The notes under the pieces were generated by a model that saw only the letters and a list, made by a program, of their open reading frames with translations, had not been told where the DNA came from and made no database searches. The translations under genes and the position numbers were made by a program. Below are positions 28,001-34,000 of a stretch of DNA of 64,000 nt, in pieces (position 1 is the first letter of the stretch; every line of letters begins with the position of its first letter). The DNA is taken from contig JAUCBJ010004458.1 of the NCBI GenBank assembly GCA_032718475.1, positions 1 through 64,000 on the forward strand, read 5' to 3'. The stretch comes from Nemertoderma westbladi. Lineage: Eukaryota; Xenacoelomorpha; Nemertodermatida; Nemertodermatidae.

Positions 28001-31000
28001 ACAGATTCTTCTGAAGACGTTCGATTCGCTTTCAGTTTATTGTTGGCGTTTGTGTTTTGAAGTTGTATTCGAGTGGACAGTCGCGCCGGTTTCGAGGTAA
28101 CCATACCGACCTGTGATAAGCGTTGGTTTTGTTGAGTGCCGGTATTCATCTTCTCTCACCTCTTCAATGTCAGATGTTGCAAATACTGATAACACGAATA
28201 ACGGTATATATTTCAATACTTGTCAATAGTAATATATATAATTTAGATAACTATTTTATATCTGTACTGTTGAGCAAACTCTACATAAATTCCAACCTGT
28301 GTATCGCCGGTAGTGCTGTTGCTGTGAAAGTGTTGACGTGCTAGTTGCCACCGGTCACGCGGTCAGCCGGTACCGGTAGTAGGGTGGTACCTACGGTGCG
28401 CACTACAACGGCAGTACAGCAATACGGTGTACCGTGCCAATGACTGAATGATTAGCGGTAACTATCTAAACTATTACTGTATTATATTATTATTACCGGT
28501 ACCGGTACTGGGCTAATTAGGCCTAAACTATAATCACCGCAAGGGTTGGCGGGGTCATGTTTAATTAGATTACATGATATGGCATGTCTGCAGTGTATGG
28601 TACCGGCTGACCAGTATTGCAGTATTGACTGATTGAGGGATTCTCGATTCAGGGAATGAGTACAGCCTGACAGTACCGGTACACATGGTACATGCAGAAT
28701 TGCAAAATTTGTAAGAAAACCAGCTGATATATCCTACAGTAATAATAATTTAACGCATTTTAAATTTGGATAAATAAATTTATTATAACTGCAATAACAG
28801 TTACACTGATGCTGCACGAAGGCCCCACGCAAATTCTACTTGGAAAATTTTCAAACTTTCGCCAAACAACATGTGTACCAAGTTTGGATAGATTTCATCA
28901 AGGATTGGCCGAGTTATTAACGTTTAAAATAAAATACTGAAAAAAAACGCGACAGAACGACAGGTTGATTAATGGTACCACTACGCTAAGGCTCACTCAC
29001 TTCGTGGCTCGCCCCACAGTGGGTGAGGTGCTGTGAACATAGACGACAGTATGTGAGGTGCTGTGAACATAGACTACATTAGGTGAACAATGGCAATGAG
29101 GTGTTATATAAATATGGTAACATCTCATTGCCAAGACCTAGCATCACCCTGCAGAAACGCCGTCTAATGCTTGCTGGGCACTGTTTCCGCCGGCAGGATC
29201 AACCTGTACACAACCTTGTGCTGTGGCAGCCTGCTGGCGAGAATAGACGTGATGGGCAGCCAATGACTTTCCTCAAACGCCTGCTCAAGGACACAGGACT
29301 TGAGAACAGGAATGAATTAGGAAATTGTATGGCTGACCGCAAGATCTGGGGGCGCTATGTTTCTGGGGCCGCCGGCACTGCACCCTAGTGCAAGCCGATC
29401 ATCATCATCATCACATTAGGTGAGGTGCTGTGAACATAGACTACTGTAGGTAAAGTGCTTTGAGCATTGACTACAGTAGGTGAGGTGCTGTGAACATAGA
29501 CGACAGTATGTGAGGTGCTGTGAACATAGACTACAGTAGGTGTAGTGCTGTGAACATAGACTATAGTAGGTGAGGTGCTGTGAACATAGACTACAGTATG
29601 TGAGGTACTGTGAACATAGACTACTGTAGGTAAGTTGCTGTGAGCATTGACTACAGTAGGTAAGGTGCTGTGAACATAGACGACAGTAGGTGAGGTGCTG
29701 TGAATATAGACTACAGTGGGTGAGGTGCTGTGAACATAGACGACAGTATGTGAGGTGCTGTGAACATAGACTACACTAGGTGAGGTGCTGTGAACATAGA
29801 CTACTGTAGGTAAAGTGCTGTGAGCATTGACTACAGTAGGTGAGGAGCTGTGAACATAGACGACAGTATGTGAGGTGCTGTGAACATAGACTACAGTAGG
29901 TGTAGTGCTGTGAACATAGACTATAGTAGGTGAGGTGCTGTGAACATAGATTACAGTATGTGTGGTGCTGTAAACATAGACTACTGGTAGATACGTGAGG
30001 TGCTGTGAACATAGACTACAGTAGGTGAGGTGCTGTGAATATAGACTACAGTAGGTGAGGTGCTGTGAACATAGACTACAGTAGGTGAGGTGCTGTGAAC
30101 ATAGACGACAGTATGTGAGGTGCTGTGAACATAGACTACATTAGGTGAGGTGCTGTGAACATAGACTAATGTAGGTAAAGTGCTGTGAGCATTGACTACA
30201 GTAGGTGAGGTGCTGTGTACATAGACGACAGTATGTGAGGTGCTGTGAACATAGACTACAGTAGGTGTAGTGCTGTGAACATAGACTATAGTAGGTGAGG
30301 TGCTGTGAACATAGACTACAGTAGGTGAGGTGCTGTGAACATAGACTCACAGTATGTGAGGTGCTGTGAACATAGACTACAGCATGTGAGGTGCTGTGAA
30401 CATAGACTATTAGGTGAGGTGCTTTGAGCATAGACTACAGGTGTGGTGCTGTGAGCATAGACTATTAGGTGAGGTGCTGTGAGTATAGACTACTGTAGAT
30501 ACGTGAGGTGATGTGAACATAGACTACGGTAGGTGAGGTGCTGTGAACATAGACTACAGGTGTGGTGCTGTGAGCATAGACTATTAGGTGAGGTGCTGTG
30601 AGTATAGACTACAGTAGGTGTAGTGCTGTGAACATAGACTATAGTAGGTGAGGTGCTGTGAACATAGACTACAGTAGGTGAGGTGCTGTGAACATAGACT
30701 CACAGTATGTGAGGTGCTGTGAACATAGACTACAGCATGTGAGGTGCTGTGAACATAGACTATTAGGTGGGGTGCTTTGAGCATAGACTACAGGTGTGGT
30801 GCTGTGAGCATAGACTATTAGGTGAGGTGCTGTGAGTATAGACTACTGTAGATACGTGAGGTGATGTGAACATAGACTACGGTAGGTGAGGTGCTGTGAA
30901 CATAGACTACAGGTGTGGTGCTGTGAGCATAGACTATTAGGTGAGGTACTGTGAGTATAGACTACGGTAGGTGAGGTGCTGTGAACATAGACTACAGTAC

Positions 31001-34000
31001 GTGAGGTGCTGTGAATATACACTATTAGGTAAGGTGCTGTGAGCATAGACTACGGTAGGTGGGGTGCTGTCAACATATACTACAGTGGGTGAGGTTCTGT
31101 GAGCATAGACTACAGTAGGTGAGGTGCTGTAAACATAGACTAATGTAGGTAAAGTGCTGTGAGCATTGACTACAGTAGGTGAGGTGCTGTGAACATAGAC
31201 GACAGTATGTGAGGTGCTGTGAACATAGACTACAGTAGGTGTAGTGCTGTGAACATAGACTATAGTAGGTGAGGTGCTGTGAACATAGACTACAGTAGGT
31301 GAGGTGCTGTGAACATAGACTCACAGATGTGAGGTGATGTGAACATAGACTACAGTAGGTGAGGTGCTGTGAACATAGACTACAGGTGTGGTGCTGTGAG
31401 CATAGACTATTAGATGAGGTGCTGTGAGTATAGACTACGGTAGGTGAGGTGCTGTGAACATAGACTACAGGTGTGGTGCTGTGAGCATAGACTATTAGGT
31501 GAGGTGCTGTGAGTATAGACTACTGTAGATACGTGAGGTGATGTGAACATAGACTACGGTAGGTGAGGTGCTGTGAACATAGACTACAGGTGTGGTGCTG
31601 TGAGCATAGACTATTAGGTGAGGTGCTGTGAGTATAGACTACGGTAGGTGAGGTGCTGTGAACATAGACTACAGTACGTGAGATGCTGTGAATATACACT
31701 ATTAGGTAAGGTGCTGTGAGCATAGACTACGGTAGGTGGGGTGCTGTCAACATATACTACAGTGGATGAGGTGCTGTGAACATAGACTACAGTACGTGTG
31801 GTGCTGTGAACATAGACTACAGTAGGTGAGGTGTTGTGAACAAAGACTACAGTAGGTGAGGTGCTGTAAGCATAGACTACAGTATGTGAGGTGCTGTGAA
31901 CATAGACTACAGTATGTGTGGTGCTGTGAACATAGACTACATTAGGTGAGGTGTTGTGAACAAAGACTACAGTAGGTGAGGTGCTGTAAGCATAGACTAC
32001 AGTATGTGAGGTGCTGTGAACATAGACTACAGTATGTGTGGTGCTGTGAACATAGACTACATTAGGTGAGGTGCTGTGAACATAGACTACTGTAGGTAAA
32101 GTGATGTGAGCATTGACTACAGTAGCAGTAGGTGAGGTGCTGTTAGCATAGACTACAGCAGGTGAGGTTCTGTGAGCATAGACTACAGTGGGTGAGATTC
32201 TGTGAACATAGACTACAGTAGGTGATGTGCTGTAAACATAGACTACAGTATGTGAGGTGCTGTGAACATAGACTACAGTACGTGTGGTGCTGTGAACATA
32301 GACTACAGTAGGTGAGGTGTTGTGAACAAAGACTACAGTAGGTGAGGTGCTGTAAGCATAGACTACAGTATGTGAGGTGCTGTGAACATAGACTACAGTA
32401 TGTGTGGTGCTGTGAACATAGACTACATTAGGTGAGGTGCTGTGAACATAGACTACTGTAGGTAAAGTGATGTGAGCATTGACTACAGTAGGTGAGGTGC
32501 TGTGAACATAGACTACAGTAGGTGATGTGTTGTGAACATTGACTACAGTAGGTGAGATTCTGTGAACATAGACTACAGTAGGTGAGGTGCTGTAAACATA
32601 GACTACACAGTATGTGAGGTGCTGTGAACATAGACTACAGTAGGTGAGGTGCTGTGAACATAGACTACAGTAGGTGTGGTGCTGTCAACATAGACTACAG
32701 TATGTGTGGTGCTGTGAACATAGACTACAGTAGGTGTAGTGCTGTGAACATAGACTACAGTATGTGTGGTGCTGTAAACATAGACTACTGTAGATACGTG
32801 AGGTGATGTGAACATAGACTACAGTAGGTGAGGTGCTGTGAACATAGACTACAGTATATGTGGTGCTGTAAACATAGACTACAGTATGTGTGGTGCTGTA
32901 AACATAGACTACTCTAGATACGTGAGGTGATGTGAACATAGACTACAGTAGGTGAGGTGCTGTGAACATAGACTACAGTAGGTGTGGTGCTGTGAACATA
33001 GACTACTGTAGATACGTGAGGTGATGTGAACATAGACTACAGTGGGTGAGGTGCTGTGAACATAGACTACAGTATGTGTGGTGCTGTAAACATAGACTAC
33101 TGTAGATACGTGAGGTGATGTGAACATAGACTACAGTAGGTGTGGTGCTGTGAACATAGACTACAGTATGTGTGGTGCTGTAAACATAGACTACTGTAGA
33201 TACGTGAGGTGATGTGAACATAGACTACAGTAGGTGAGGTGATGTGAACATAGATTACAGTAGGTGTGGTGCTGTGAACATAGACTATAGTAGGCGTGAT
33301 GCTGTAAACATAGACTACTGTAGATACGTGAGGTGATGTGAACATAGACTACAGTAGGTGAGGTCCTGTGAACATAGACTACAGTAGGTGTGGTGCTGTG
33401 AACATAGACTACTGTAGATACGTGAGGTGATGTGAACATAGACTACAGTAGGTGTGGTGCTGTGAACATAGACTACAGTATGTGTGGTGCTGTAAACATA
33501 GACTACTGTAGATACGTGAGGTGATGTGAACATAGACTACAGTAGGTGAGGTGCTGTGAACATAGACTACAGTAGGTGTGGTGCTGTGAACATAGACTAT
33601 AGTAGGTGTGGTGCTGTAAACATAGACTACTGTAGATACGTGAGGTGATGTGAACATAGACTACAGTAGGTGAGGTGCTGTGAACATAGACTACAGTAGG
33701 TGTGGTGCTGTGAACATAGACTACTGTAGATACGTGAGGTGATGTGAACATAGACTACAGTAGGTGAGGTGCTGTGAACATAGACTACAGTAGGCGAGGT
33801 GCTGTAAACATAGACTACGGTATGTGAGGTGCTGTGAACATAGACTACAGTATGTGTGGTGCTGTAAACATAGACTACTGTAGGTGTGATGCTGTGAACA
33901 TAGACTACAGTATGTGTGGTGCTGTAAACATAAGACTACTGTAGATACGTGAGGTGCTGTGAACATAGACTACAGTAGGTGTGGTGCTGTGAACATAGAC

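Larger units (their letters stand above)
27425..29015. mobile_element. 1.6-kb segment inserted in the 30-bp array
   Basis: Array sequence stops at ACTACA (to 27424) and resumes in register at ACAGTGGGTGAGG (from 29016), leaving ACA on both sides as a possible 3-bp duplication. A motif GTGGGGCCTTCGCGCAGCA near the left end recurs inverted near 28808-28830. The segment carries a 19-nt poly-C (27580-27598), the antisense ORF at 27691-28149 and several TACCGG palindromes. No transposase is seen; the mobile nature is inferred. Confidence 0.6.
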
